Shown: positions 7,943 to 16,935, counted from the stretch's first letter. The stretch is DNA of 64,000 bases from Bacillus safensis (GCA_030159235.1 BSBG01000004.1:1-64000), one strand, 5' to 3'. Notes: a model not told the origin generated them from the sequence alone. Numbers and translations are program-made.

Positions 7943-9337
7943 ATGATTTATTTAGAAACAGTAGATACTTTAGTGATTGGATCAGGTCCGGGAGGCTACG
8001 TGGCTGCATTACGTTCCGCTCATCTCGGCATGAAGACAGCGATTGTAGAACGTGATCGGTTAGGTGGCGTATGCACCCATGTAGGCTGTATTCCTTCTAA
8101 GGCGTTAATAGCAGAAGCAGAGCGGTTTAAACTCCGCGCACAGTTGGGTGTTTTTCAAGAAGGCGGCTCTTTCAAGGAAGCTCAAGCGTTCAAAAAAGCT
8201 GTTGTGAAAAAACAAGCGGGAGGCGTCCAATTTTTATTAAACTCAGCGGGAGTTACTATTCTTGAGGGAGAGGCAAGCTTGATCGATCAGCATACAGCGG
8301 TCATTCAACATTCTGAAAAAGGTGAAAAACGAATCAACTTCAAACACCTTATACTAGCAACTGGCTCCCGTCCAATTGAAATTAGATCCCTCCCTTTCGG
8401 AGGTCGTATATTGTCTTCCACTGAAGCACTATCCCTTCCCGAGATTCCTAAAAGCCTTGTCGTAGTTGGGGGTGGTTATATTGGGGTTGAACTAGGCCAG
8501 ATGTTTGCAAGGTTTGGAACAAAAGTCACCATTTTGGAAGGCGGCAATCAAGTATTGCCCGGTTTTGAAAGTGAGCTTGTGTCACCTGTCGTTCGTCAAT
8601 TAAAAGAAGATAAAATCACCCTGATTACAGGAGCAAACGTCACAGATGCCGAGCAGCATATAAGCGGAATTGACCTTCATTACGAGAAACAGAAAGAAAG
8701 CTACACGGTGAAAGCGGAATATGCATTGATTACTGTCGGAAGAAAACCAAATACAGATGGAACTTTAGGTCTTGATTCTATCGGGTTGTCTATTCCCCCT
8801 CACGGACGTATTGAAATTGATGAACAATGCAGAACATCAATTCCGCACATATATGCCATTGGTGATATCACCGAGGGTCCTGCTCTCGCTCATAAAGCTT
8901 CCTATGAAGCCAAGGTTGCAGCAGAAGCAATCGCTGGTAAACCTTCGATGATAGATTATAAAGCGATCCCACTTGTTGTTTTTTCCAGCCCAGAATTGAC
9001 GAGTGTTGGACTGAGCGAAACGGATTGCAAGCAAAAATCCATTCCGACTGTCATTGGAAAATCAATGTTCTCCATAAATGGTCGAGCGCTGGCATTAAAA
9101 GAACCGGAGGGTTTTGTAAAGATTGTAGCCCATGCTGAATCTGGCCTTATTTTAGGAGCACAAATCGTAGGGGCTGAAGCATCTACTCTTATATCAGAAC
9201 TTTCTCTTTCTATTGAAATAGGTGCTACCGCAGAAGATTTAGCCATGACGATTCACCCTCATCCAACATTAGGTGAAATCATTATGGAGGCAGCAGAGAT
9301 GGCCAGTCAGAAAGTTGAAAAGTATCTTGCACGATAA
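7943..9337 (+). CDS. dihydrolipoamide dehydrogenase-like flavoprotein disulfide reductase
   Basis: A 464-residue class I pyridine-nucleotide disulfide oxidoreductase. It has the FAD motif GSGPGGY, the redox disulfide GGVCTHVGCIPSK (Cys-x4-Cys), the NAD motif GGGYIGVELG and the second FAD motif YAIGDITEGPALAHKA. The C-terminal catalytic His-Glu is in HPHPTLGE. All are hallmarks of E3 of 2-oxo-acid dehydrogenases. No E1 or E2 genes are nearby and a TetR regulator is divergent, so it may serve a stand-alone redox or detoxifying role. The start at 7943 follows GGAGGTG. A strong hairpin ends the transcript. Confidence 0.9.
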   Translation: MIYLETVDTLVIGSGPGGYVAALRSAHLGMKTAIVERDRLGGVCTHVGCIPSKALIAEAERFKLRAQLGVFQEGGSFKEAQAFKKAVVKKQAGGVQFLLNSAGVTILEGEASLIDQHTAVIQHSEKGEKRINFKHLILATGSRPIEIRSLPFGGRILSSTEALSLPEIPKSLVVVGGGYIGVELGQMFARFGTKVTILEGGNQVLPGFESELVSPVVRQLKEDKITLITGANVTDAEQHISGIDLHYEKQKESYTVKAEYALITVGRKPNTDGTLGLDSIGLSIPPHGRIEIDEQCRTSIPHIYAIGDITEGPALAHKASYEAKVAAEAIAGKPSMIDYKAIPLVVFSSPELTSVGLSETDCKQKSIPTVIGKSMFSINGRALALKEPEGFVKIVAHAESGLILGAQIVGAEASTLISELSLSIEIGATAEDLAMTIHPHPTLGEIIMEAAEMASQKVEKYLAR

Positions 9338-9367
9338 ATGTTCAGGTGCAGCTTCTAAGCAAAATAA

Positions 9368-9400
9368 CGCCACAGCCTAATCTTAAAATAGGCTGTGGCG
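9368..9400. terminator. strong convergent terminator
   Basis: A perfect hairpin CGCCACAGCCTA-n9-TAGGCTGTGGCG between the flavoprotein gene and the convergent MFS gene. Confidence 0.8.
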
Positions 9401-9441
9401 ATTCAATTGAAAATCTTATAAAAGTGTTAATCAATTTATCA

Positions 9442-10599
9442 TTAATTGGCTCCTATTTCACGCTTTTTACCAAGATTCATGGATAATTGAACGCCAATCA
9501 TCAGCATGACGATGACAAGCATTGCAACAATGGACGCATAAAAATGTCCGCTTAGATCGAAAACAAGGCCAATGAAAAACGGACCGAATCCACCCATGAT
9601 GTACCCGCCCATCTGCGACATCGCTGACCATGTTCCGGCTTCCTCCGGAGTGCGTGTCTCCATAATAGGGAGCATCAGTGCTAAAGGAAATAATCCTCCT
9701 GCACCCATACCTAGGAAAATGACAGCTGGCAAGATCGGCATTGATAGAAGAAGGAAGATAAGACCAATGAGTTCAGACACACTGCATAGGATGAGAAATA
9801 ATTTCGGTTTTCCTAACCGAGTGACGACCGCTGGAACGAGTAATGCCACCGGAATCTGAATAAGTGTAAAAATTGTCAGCATCGTGGCCGCATACTGAGG
9901 ACTGTTTCCGAAGCTAAGAGCAATCGGTGAAATCCATGCTGTCAAAGAATAAAACATACTGGACATAAAGCCAAAAAACAAGGTGAATTGAATGGCCTTT
10001 TTGTTTCGCAGCGGCAATTTTAGCGGCAAGGTGACATCATCACTCTGCTCATTTTTACGAGCTAAACCTATCCATAGAATAAGTGCAATGACCCCAAGAA
10101 TAGCCCAGCAAGACAATGCAAACGTAAGGTGATGCTGACTGCGTAGATAAATTGGAATGGTGAAGCCGGAAGCGAGTGCTGCACCTATCGTCATCGAAAT
10201 TGAATACACACTGACGATACCAGGATTTCTCGGGAAATACTTTTTAATAAAACTAGACAATAAAGGACCCGCGAAGCTAATCCCTACCCCTCCAGCAAAC
10301 GCAGTCATGAGCAGGATAGCAACCGATTGGCTTGTACCACGCAGTGCGGTGGCAATCGTGATGAGAAGAATTGAGAAAAAAAGTGTTCTCTCTAATCCAA
10401 AACGCCGGCTGAGTGTCGTCGCAATGGGAGCAAATACACCCATACAAAGGACAGGCAAGGTGGTCAAAAGACTTGCTGTCAGTGCGTTTACACCAAGCTC
10501 TGATTGGATCATGCTCATCATGGAAGCCACGGACGTAATAATCGGACGCAAATTTAATGCGGCTAAAAATAAAGCGGCTAAATAATATATTTTTTTCAT
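9442..10599 (-). CDS. MFS transporter, CynX/NimT family
   Basis: A 385-residue protein with about 12 hydrophobic helices. The N-terminal segment AALNLRPIITSVASMM is the signature of the CynX/NimT (cyanate / 2-nitroimidazole) branch. RxFGLERTL follows TM2 and the central loop lies near residues 190-205. ATG 10599 is chosen over upstream codons because AGAAGGG precedes it. It is divergent from a LysR gene with two palindromes between them. The substrate is unknown; export of a small toxic compound is plausible. Confidence 0.85.
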   Translation of the reverse strand: MKKIYYLAALFLAALNLRPIITSVASMMSMIQSELGVNALTASLLTTLPVLCMGVFAPIATTLSRRFGLERTLFFSILLITIATALRGTSQSVAILLMTAFAGGVGISFAGPLLSSFIKKYFPRNPGIVSVYSISMTIGAALASGFTIPIYLRSQHHLTFALSCWAILGVIALILWIGLARKNEQSDDVTLPLKLPLRNKKAIQFTLFFGFMSSMFYSLTAWISPIALSFGNSPQYAATMLTIFTLIQIPVALLVPAVVTRLGKPKLFLILCSVSELIGLIFLLLSMPILPAVIFLGMGAGGLFPLALMLPIMETRTPEEAGTWSAMSQMGGYIMGGFGPFFIGLVFDLSGHFYASIVAMLVIVMLMIGVQLSMNLGKKREIGAN

Positions 10600-10665
10600 G
10601 AATACCCTTCTTTCTCTCTGCTTGTTGACGTTACTTTGAGTATAAGTCTGCAGCATTCATTGTTC

Positions 10666-10707
10666 AATACAATAATTTGTATTATGATGATAGTAAAATA
10701 CTATCAT
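10666..10707. promoter_or_regulatory. two inverted repeats in the MFS/LysR divergent promoter
   Basis: AATACAA-taat-TTGTATT (10666-10683) and ATGATAGT-aaaat-ACTATCAT (10687-10707). Both fit LysR-type T-N11-A sites. The second lies next to the LysR RBS, suggesting autoregulation. Confidence 0.6.
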
Positions 10708-10724
10708 AGAGGAAAGGATGACAG

Positions 10725-11615
10725 ATGGACACTAGACATATTACGTATTTTATGGCTGTATTCGATCATCTTCATTTCACTAAAGCTGCGGAGCATTTAG
10801 GCATTTCACAGCCTACACTTAGCCAGCAGATTCGACTGCTTGAAGCAGAAGTTGGGATGCCGCTCTTTGATCGAATCGGCAAAAAGGTCGTGGCGACCGA
10901 AGCTGGTTCACTGCTTTATCAATATGGCATGAAAATGCTTCAAGCTGAAAGAGATGCAAAAAATGCGATGAAAGAATTGTTATCTGAAAAACGTGGAACG
11001 GTTCGTCTCGCAGTACTCCCCTCCGATCTTGATTTTCAGCTGGTTCCACTTTTTGTAGAATTTAAAACACTTTATCCTGAAACCAATTTGAAGGCCTATT
11101 CAAATATCTTCGTTCGTGAAGAAGTCCTATCACACAAAGTGGATCTCGGCATCGGACTGCGAGGGCCTGCAGATAAGCGTCTCGTTCAAATTCCACTTGG
11201 AAGTGAGCCATACGAATTATTTGTTCATTCAAAAAGTGATTTAGCACAAAAGAGCGAAGTATCATTGGAAGAGCTGACGCAGCATGCGTTGGTCATGTAT
11301 CCGAAGGGTTATTTAGGAAGGGATTTAGTAGATGACGTATGTAAAGAACAAGGTGTTGAACTGGACACTGTCATGGAGGTTGGATCCGCCTCTTCGTTAT
11401 TACAGCTGGTTGAGGCCGGGGTTGGTGCAACCATACAGCCAAGAGGATTACTCAATCAACATTCGACGTGGCCCAATATTGTTTCGATACCTATTGCTGA
11501 GCCAGCACCTGTTCGTCACCTGGAATTAATTTATTATGCAGATCGATTTGTCAGCAAAGCACAAGAACAGCTATCTGAATGGCTGATCGACTTTTTCAAA
11601 TCAAGAACTAACTAA
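10725..11615 (+). CDS. LysR-family transcriptional regulator
   Basis: A 296-residue protein. The winged HTH is at residues 1-60 (FTKAAEHLGISQPTLSQQIRLLEAEVGMPLFDRIGKKV) and the periplasmic-binding-protein-like effector domain from about residue 90. The HTH is strongly similar to the second LysR at 18.7 kb, and both sit by a CynX-type exporter. It probably controls the divergent MFS gene. The downstream GNAT gene begins 16 bp after the stop and may be co-transcribed. Confidence 0.88.
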   Translation: MDTRHITYFMAVFDHLHFTKAAEHLGISQPTLSQQIRLLEAEVGMPLFDRIGKKVVATEAGSLLYQYGMKMLQAERDAKNAMKELLSEKRGTVRLAVLPSDLDFQLVPLFVEFKTLYPETNLKAYSNIFVREEVLSHKVDLGIGLRGPADKRLVQIPLGSEPYELFVHSKSDLAQKSEVSLEELTQHALVMYPKGYLGRDLVDDVCKEQGVELDTVMEVGSASSLLQLVEAGVGATIQPRGLLNQHSTWPNIVSIPIAEPAPVRHLELIYYADRFVSKAQEQLSEWLIDFFKSRTN

Positions 11616-11631
11616 AAAGTGAGGTTAAGAC

Positions 11632-12195
11632 ATGAAAAATGCAAACAACATATTCACAAAGACAAACCGAGTGGTTATCCGCCAATTTGATAGGCAAGAT
11701 ATCGAACCGTTTTATCAGTACCGAGCAAATCCCTCTATTGCAAAATTTCAATCTTGGGAAAACTATACGTACGAAGAAGCTCAATCATTTGTTCAACATC
11801 AAATGACACAAAAACCTAATCAACCGGGGTCTTGGTTTCAATATGCGATTGCCCTATCTGAATCCAATCAGCTGATAGGAGATTGTGCCATTCATACACT
11901 TGACAGCGAGCCTAGAATCGTTGAAATAGGATTTACACTCGCGCCTGAATATCAAGGAATGGGCTATATTCACGAAGCTCTGAATTCAATCCTTGAATAT
12001 ATTTTTATGACACTGAACAAACATAAAATCATTGCCTTTACAGATGTACGCAACGAAAAATCCATTCGAGTGCTGGAACGTTTAGAAATGAGACGCGAAG
12101 GACATTTGCTGCAAAATTATATGACCAAGGGACATTGGGTCGATGAATATCAATATGCCATTCTTCAATCTGAGTGGGCCGCTAAGCGTCATTAA
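11632..12195 (+). CDS. GNAT acetyltransferase, RimJ/RimL type
   Basis: A 187-residue protein. The N-terminal strand TNRVVIRQFDRQDIEPFYQYRANP is typical of RimJ/RimL-like GNATs. Motif A is VEIGFTLAPEYQGMGYIHEAL (Q-x-x-G-x-G/A). The segment ITFTDVRNEKSIRVLERLEMRREG is the usual motif B. RBS GTGAGG lies 11 nt from the ATG. Substrate unknown: aminoacyl N-terminus, antibiotic or other amine. Confidence 0.85.
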   Translation: MKNANNIFTKTNRVVIRQFDRQDIEPFYQYRANPSIAKFQSWENYTYEEAQSFVQHQMTQKPNQPGSWFQYAIALSESNQLIGDCAIHTLDSEPRIVEIGFTLAPEYQGMGYIHEALNSILEYIFMTLNKHKIIAFTDVRNEKSIRVLERLEMRREGHLLQNYMTKGHWVDEYQYAILQSEWAAKRH

Positions 12196-12199
12196 ACAT

Positions 12200-12724
12200 T
12201 TATTTTTTATTCAAAATACCTAAATAAGCGCTCCACGGGCCCACATCGGTTCGATATCGTTCCGCCATGACCCGAACAATCTGGGATATATGTGTGAAAT
12301 CATGGACCACCCACGCAGAGAGTAATTCACGAACTTGCACTTCCCCAAACTCCGGGTGGAGTCCCTTTTTCTCTAAATCAAGGCCTGAATGTGTCATGCG
12401 CAGTATGTATGCCACATTCTCCTTTCTCACATGCTCAAACTCAGCTAGTGCTTGATCTATCTGTCTTTCAGATTGATTCAAATGAGAATAGCGGTCAAAC
12501 GCAGGAAATGGGGTATTCTCTCCATCAGCAAGAATCACATTTAATCGAGGAATCCAGTTGAATTTCTCTGCTTCAATCAAATGTTCAATGACTTCCACAA
12601 GATTCCACGTTCCCTCCCCTTCACGGCTGTGAAGCCAATCCTTCGATAAACCGGACAAAAGACTCTCTAACGTGTGAGGAGTTCGACTCAACATATCCAA
12701 CGCTTCATTTAAATTGAAATTCAT
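12200..12724 (-). CDS. DinB-family protein
   Basis: A 174-residue four-helix-bundle protein of the DinB/YfiT superfamily. Three metal-ligand histidines can be placed: VIEHLIEAE (about residue 47) and HDFTHISQI (about 138 and 142). These proteins bind a divalent metal, and some act as thiol-dependent transferases for bacillithiol. The function here is unassigned. The stop lies a few bases from the convergent acetyltransferase stop. Confidence 0.82.
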   Translation of the reverse strand: MNFNLNEALDMLSRTPHTLESLLSGLSKDWLHSREGEGTWNLVEVIEHLIEAEKFNWIPRLNVILADGENTPFPAFDRYSHLNQSERQIDQALAEFEHVRKENVAYILRMTHSGLDLEKKGLHPEFGEVQVRELLSAWVVHDFTHISQIVRVMAERYRTDVGPWSAYLGILNKK

Positions 12725-12837
12725 ATGGTTGCTCCTTTATCAATTTTTCTTTATTTTAATGGATTTTGGATAGATTGTAACTTATAGATCAAGTTGGGTA
12801 AAAAAGATAAAAATCGCTTTTGATAAACCTTCTTTTA

Positions 12838-13668
12838 CTACGGCTTTTTCACTGGATGAATGTCCTCTCCCAAAAGGACGGTAAGAGACTCTCCGCTATT
12901 CTCTAGAAACTCAGCAATTTCTTGAAGCTCTTTATTGATACGGTCATTCCTTGGCATATCTGGATTTAACAAAAGGATGGAGTGAATGGCAGCGGCTGTT
13001 TCATACAAAACATGTTGATCTTTTATCTGTTGAATGCATTGTTTCATACGAAAGAAAAACCATGCGATCTCTTCAATGTCTTCCATCGGATAATGTGCCA
13101 TTTTAAAGAGATTCTGCTGACGAAGGTCTCCTCTCTCAAATATGAGTTCAAGGTCTTCTCTACTTATATATAACTCAGAAGATTCATCATCAATTTCTAC
13201 TACCTCTACCATCACATCTTCAGCTGTATATAACTGCTCAATAAATTCATCGAAACTATCTGCCAGCTTAAAATCTACTTCCAGCTCTAAATCGAAATAG
13301 TGAATAGGCGGATGTTCTTTCGTTTGTCGATAATCCATTGCGATCCATGTATCTTCTTCTCCGCTGATGAAAATAAGTCCCTGAGGCAGCTCCAATTCAT
13401 CACTTAACTGAGGACTACTCATAATTCCATCCCCTTTGGCGATGCCTCTTAGATGGTCAAACTGAACATGATCATCTGCCCATGAATTCGGCTTTTCGGT
13501 TGGAAACGCATTACGAACTGTAAAACCACCGTTCCATTCTAAAATGAGCTGTTTGTATGTATCAGGTAAAGTGACACCAAGTGTTCCCTCTACTTCAAGA
13601 ATTTTTTCCTCATCTATCTTTTCTAACGTGAAAGGACTCTCTTCTTCTTTCTCCCAGAATGATTTCAA
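12838..13668 (-). CDS. SMI1/KNR4 (SUKH) family protein
   Basis: A 276-residue acidic protein. Residues about 15-150 show the SUKH/SMI1 pattern: an N-terminal helix, then LGVTLPDTYKQLILEWNGG, later GLIFISGEEDTWIAMDYR and a C-terminal helix DSFDEFIEQLY. The C-terminal half (about 155-276) is helical and not recognised. SUKH proteins are often immunity proteins to contact-dependent toxins. No toxin gene lies nearby, so it may be an orphan immunity gene. Confidence 0.78.
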   Translation of the reverse strand: MKSFWEKEEESPFTLEKIDEEKILEVEGTLGVTLPDTYKQLILEWNGGFTVRNAFPTEKPNSWADDHVQFDHLRGIAKGDGIMSSPQLSDELELPQGLIFISGEEDTWIAMDYRQTKEHPPIHYFDLELEVDFKLADSFDEFIEQLYTAEDVMVEVVEIDDESSELYISREDLELIFERGDLRQQNLFKMAHYPMEDIEEIAWFFFRMKQCIQQIKDQHVLYETAAAIHSILLLNPDMPRNDRINKELQEIAEFLENSGESLTVLLGEDIHPVKKP

Positions 13669-13742
13669 CGTGGATGCCTCCCTATATCTATTGAGATAAG
13701 TATAACATTGACCAACTGTTCATTTGTTCATTCTACTGCATA

Positions 13743-13772
13743 AAAAAACAGACTATTAAAGTCTGTTTTAAT
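13743..13772 (-). terminator. terminator of rap-phr
   Basis: AACAGACT-n5-AGTCTGTT with flanking A/T runs, a few bases after the phr stop. Confidence 0.8.
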
Positions 13773-13777
13773 CTTGT

Positions 13778-13954
13778 CTATACGTTTTCAGAGGTTGTAT
13801 TTCGATCAATTATCGTCGTATTTCGATTTGATTTTTGTTGTTCCTCCATTGTTGTATTCCGAATTGATTTTGTTCCAATAATTTTCAAAGTTTCTGCTGT
13901 TGAAACACTTAACAATACAATGGATACAATGACTAGTAATTTTTTAATAATCAT
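13778..13954 (-). CDS. Phr pheromone precursor with three pheromone-like repeats
   Basis: A 58-residue prepeptide overlapping the end of rap by 11 bp, with RBS GGAGAG. It has the Phr design: basic start MIIKKLLV, a hydrophobic export segment (IVSIVLLSVSTAE), then a hydrophilic tail. Unusually, the tail holds three related hexapeptides, SIRNTT, SNRNTT and IDRNTT. The last matches DRNTT, the sequence known for B. subtilis PhrH-type signals. Processing could release up to three inhibitors of the neighbouring Rap; which are made is unknown. Confidence 0.85.
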   Translation of the reverse strand: MIIKKLLVIVSIVLLSVSTAETLKIIGTKSIRNTTMEEQQKSNRNTTIIDRNTTSENV

Positions 13955-15062
13955 ACAGACACTCTCCTTTTTGAATATCATTTTGAGCTTTAAGAGCCTT
14001 TCTATAATATTCGGCAGCTTTTTCAAAGTCCCCCTTTTTTTCAGAAGATAATCCTATACTTTGAGCAAATGCCTCGACATAGACATATAGTTGCTTTTCC
14101 TCAAAATAATCTAGCACTTCTTGAATTGCTTTCTCATTAGCATTTATATAAATCGCTTTTAAAGCTTTAAATAACATCAAACACAACGAATCATTTCTCT
14201 CTAAGGAGCACTTAAGACCATCTTCTACGAGTGGAGCGGCTTCATCATGTTGACTAGACTTATACAACGACCAACTTAAACTAAATAGGGTGATTGGTTT
14301 TATATCAATACTTCGGTGTGTAATAATGTCTAAAACTTCTCTGTAGCGTATGATTGCTTCAGTGTACTTTTGTTGTCGATCATATGTATTCGCTATGTTC
14401 AATAGAATTTTAGCAATTAACATATTATCGGCGAGCTCTTCTGCTATAGAAAAAGCTGTATTTAGATGCTCTAATGACTTGTCATATCGCTTGAAATCAT
14501 CATAATTTCCTGCAATAACAATCAAGCTTTGTATTTGGCGAACTTTATATTGTTCATGCTGCTTATAGATGTCTAAGGCCTTTATAATATGATGCATAGA
14601 AACATGCGTTTGCTTCATAATATAGTAGGCTTCAGCCACCTTGAAGTGAAACTCCGCTTGCTCAATATCATCAACAACTAAGGCGAGCTGCCTTTCAGCG
14701 ATCTTATAATATTGGATAGCCTGTATGTATTCTTTCTTACTAAACTCATACATTCCTCTAAAAAAAGCATTATAATATTGCAGCATACCAGATAGTTGAT
14801 GATTTGAATTTTCGATTTTATCAACCAAATCAGAAACAGAAGGCGATCGTTTTTCTGAAGGTTTAATATAATCGAGCATAAGCTGATGTCGAAAACACAT
14901 CAATTGATAGTAAATTAGTAAATCCTGGTCTTCTTCCATCCGTTCAATTTCTTGTTCTACCTCAGCTTTCAAAATCTCTGCATCTGGAACGCTGAATTGT
15001 CGAATCATTTTATACCATTCATTTATTTTCACACCAACATGTGAAGAAAGAACTTTCACCAT
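13944..15062 (-). CDS. Rap family response-regulator aspartate phosphatase / anti-activator
   Basis: A 372-residue protein of the usual Rap length. The N-terminal three-helix bundle (residues 1-70) starts MVKVLSSHVGVKINEWY and includes YYQLMCFRHQLMLDYI. It is followed by TPR repeats to the C-terminus (FKVAEAYYIMKQTHVSM, LLNIANTYDRQQKYTEAI, KKGDFEKAAEYYRKALKAQ). Rap proteins dephosphorylate Spo0F or block ComA and are inhibited by Phr peptides. It overlaps its phr gene. The leader has the element shared with two rap stumps in this window. The target is not predictable. Confidence 0.92.
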   Translation of the reverse strand: MVKVLSSHVGVKINEWYKMIRQFSVPDAEILKAEVEQEIERMEEDQDLLIYYQLMCFRHQLMLDYIKPSEKRSPSVSDLVDKIENSNHQLSGMLQYYNAFFRGMYEFSKKEYIQAIQYYKIAERQLALVVDDIEQAEFHFKVAEAYYIMKQTHVSMHHIIKALDIYKQHEQYKVRQIQSLIVIAGNYDDFKRYDKSLEHLNTAFSIAEELADNMLIAKILLNIANTYDRQQKYTEAIIRYREVLDIITHRSIDIKPITLFSLSWSLYKSSQHDEAAPLVEDGLKCSLERNDSLCLMLFKALKAIYINANEKAIQEVLDYFEEKQLYVYVEAFAQSIGLSSEKKGDFEKAAEYYRKALKAQNDIQKGECLYDY

Positions 15063-15130
15063 CCCTTATTCCCCTTCCACTAAACTCCCTTATATTACAT
15101 TTATTATCACATGATGGAATTTACAAAGCA

Positions 15131-15147
15131 CCGAAAAGAAACCGCAA
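15131..15147 (-). promoter_or_regulatory. rap leader element (ComA-box-like)
   Basis: Minus-strand TTGCGGTTTCTTTTCGG, 68-85 bp upstream of the rap start, identical to the block before the rap stump at 6.6 kb. ComA binding is inferred. Confidence 0.5.
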
Positions 15148-15198
15148 AAAGAACAGTTGAGAAACAGAGCGTGATTTTATACATTTCTTCTCACAACA

Positions 15199-15232
15199 GA
15201 AAAAGCAGACTCTACCAAGTCTGCTTTTTTCT
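15199..15232. terminator. terminator downstream of cat
   Basis: AAAAGCAGACT-n6-AGTCTGCTTTTTT. T-rich on both strands, so it can stop both the minus-strand cat transcript and any opposing transcript. Confidence 0.8.
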
Positions 15233-15261
15233 AAAATTCAAATGACTACACCTTTTGAAAA

Positions 15262-15921
15262 TTAAGTATACAATGAATCGTTTAACCACTCTTCACAATG
15301 TTCTATAAGCCATCTCAAATATTCCACATATTGACCGGCATGATAGCCGTCACAAACAGCATGATGTACTTGAATGGCGACTGGCAAAATGATTTTTCCT
15401 TCTTCCACCTTGAATTTGCCTAACGTAAATATCGGCAGTAAATAAGTTTCATTTGTAGATAAATGAAGATGGAAAGAAGTGAAATCAATCCAAGGCAGGC
15501 TTGAAATATTGAACATATTTTCTGGCATATTAGGTTTAGGAAATAGTTTGTTATTTTCGCTATAAGTTTCAATATCCGTCATACAACTTTTATAAAACCG
15601 AGCAAAATTTTCGTCGTAAGGCGTCCAAATACTTGAAAATGTCTTTGTTTCTTTATTTAGAATCGTATAACTAGGATGGACAAGTTCCCAGTGACCAAGT
15701 TCATCGTTCACTAGATCCATCCGAAATTCAGGTATTTTTTGCACAGCTCTTGCTAACAAATAAATTTGCACAGGATATACTTTTAGCTTTTTTTCTTTTA
15801 ATATTGCATGCAATGTTGTGATATCTAGATCGATAACCAGGCTATACGAGCATCGGGTTAACGTCATATAATGATGAAAGTGCTCTTTTCTCGGATAATT
15901 TTCGTCTATTTGTTTAAACAT
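15262..15921 (-). CDS. cat: chloramphenicol acetyltransferase (type A, cat-86-like)
   Basis: A 219-residue cytoplasmic enzyme that O-acetylates chloramphenicol with acetyl-CoA. The catalytic histidine motif is VQVHHAVCDGYHAGQY-like near the C-terminus (HHxxxDG). The N-terminus MFKQIDENYPRKEHFHHY is the CAT hallmark. The start at 15921 follows a perfect AGGAGG that is buried in a 12-bp-arm hairpin, with a 9-codon leader upstream: the translational attenuation layout described for B. pumilus cat-86. Likely intrinsic to the species rather than newly acquired. Confidence 0.95.
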   Translation of the reverse strand: MFKQIDENYPRKEHFHHYMTLTRCSYSLVIDLDITTLHAILKEKKLKVYPVQIYLLARAVQKIPEFRMDLVNDELGHWELVHPSYTILNKETKTFSSIWTPYDENFARFYKSCMTDIETYSENNKLFPKPNMPENMFNISSLPWIDFTSFHLHLSTNETYLLPIFTLGKFKVEEGKIILPVAIQVHHAVCDGYHAGQYVEYLRWLIEHCEEWLNDSLYT

Positions 15922-15927
15922 TTTATC

Positions 15928-15962
15928 TCCTCCTGAATGTGATTTCATGTATTCAGGAGGAG
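15928..15962 (-). promoter_or_regulatory. RBS-sequestering attenuator hairpin of cat
   Basis: CTCCTCCTGAAT (15928-15939) and ATTCAGGAGGAG (15951-15962) are perfectly complementary over 12 bp, loop 11 nt. The hairpin hides the cat Shine-Dalgarno. A ribosome stalled by chloramphenicol in the leader would open it. Confidence 0.9.
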
Positions 15963-15982
15963 ACTTTATCTGTTTTCACCAC
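15953..15982 (-). CDS. cat leader peptide
   Basis: A nine-codon frame GTG GTG AAA ACA GAT AAA GTC TCC TCC stop (VVKTDKVSS) with RBS AAAGGATG. It almost equals the known cat-86 leader. Drug-bound ribosomes stall within it, and its end overlaps the first arm of the attenuator. Confidence 0.88.
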   Translation of the reverse strand: MVKTDKVSS

Positions 15983-16004
15983 CACAATCATCCTTTCAAG
16001 ATAT

Positions 16005-16033
16005 ATGTTATGTTTCGTCTATCACTACTGCAA
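16005..16033 (-). promoter_or_regulatory. cat promoter
   Basis: Minus strand: -35 TTGCAG and -10 TAACAT separated by 17 bp. The -35 overlaps the last codons of the upstream esterase pseudogene. Confidence 0.65.
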
Positions 16034-16742
16034 GGCCTTCAGCAACTCTTCATAAGTCATCTTCCCAAACGTGAACTGTTCTAGTGCTATATATGTTTTC
16101 TCCGCTGAAGTATTCATTCTATTATGACATTCATTCACTAACTCATTTTCATTTGTTAACGGCTCATGTATATGTTCTTTATTTCGAAATGCTTCATAAT
16201 ATCTTATACCAAATATTCTCTGGGATATCGCATTGATGTGAATTCCATCCGGGTTTGATGCAAGGCCTTTGACAGTAACATAATAACAATTTTCATGATG
16301 ATGTGCATATTTTTGTAGTTCCTCATTTATCAGTTGATATTCCATACATTCTGCGCCAAATGCTGTCTTTCCCAAGAAATCGCCCAAACCTCCTATCACA
16401 AGCGGTATGTTAGGTACAGATAATTCAGTTCTTAATTCATCAAAAAATCTTTGTATTTTTTCATAGTATTCTGTGTATTTCCCATCTTGGATGTCACTTT
16501 CTCCTTGATGCCATAATATCCGGACCAATTCGCTATTTTCCTTTGCAAATGTAGCTTCACTTATAGCATGACGAAATCATGCTCCATCCAGCTATCGGCC
16601 TATCAAAATGAATAGGCTCAGTCATCATTTTCCATCTGCCATTTCACAGCACCATGATTCTTTCATTATAAATCGGAGGCACTTCATGTTTAAAGCCGCG
16701 CACCGCCATATTCGATTGTCCAATTAGTAACAATGACTTCAT
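16025..16742 (-). pseudogene. broken SGNH-type carbohydrate/sialate acetylesterase
   Basis: The N-terminal part at 16742 reads MKSLLLIGQSNMAVRG (block I GQSNMAxRG of the sialate O-acetylesterase / CE6 family). A TGA follows at codon 33 and a frameshift near 16570-16590. The downstream frame carries WHQGESD and DGIHINAISQRIFGIRYYEA, the remaining catalytic blocks. A frame of 167 codons starting at 16528 is still open but lacks block I, hence its nucleophile, so it cannot be an active esterase. The normal length would be about 240 residues. Confidence 0.8.
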
Positions 16743-16935
16743 ATCTTTCTCCCCCTCGCTAAATAAAGTGTATTCATCTGAACGTTATCACTTACCTTTC
16801 CTCTGTTCTATAATTTCAATAATCTCTTGCAATTCCCTTTTTATATTAACTTTTGTCTATTTTTGCCGAAGGAATAGTAAGAAGGATTTACTTATTGTAA
16901 GATCCTTATGCATCTATCAATCAGGAGGCTCTACT

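Noticed and set aside
9572-10585. Long plus-strand frames opposite the MFS gene
   Set aside because: Shadows of the minus-strand transporter, rich in residues expected from antisense of hydrophobic codons, with no RBS.
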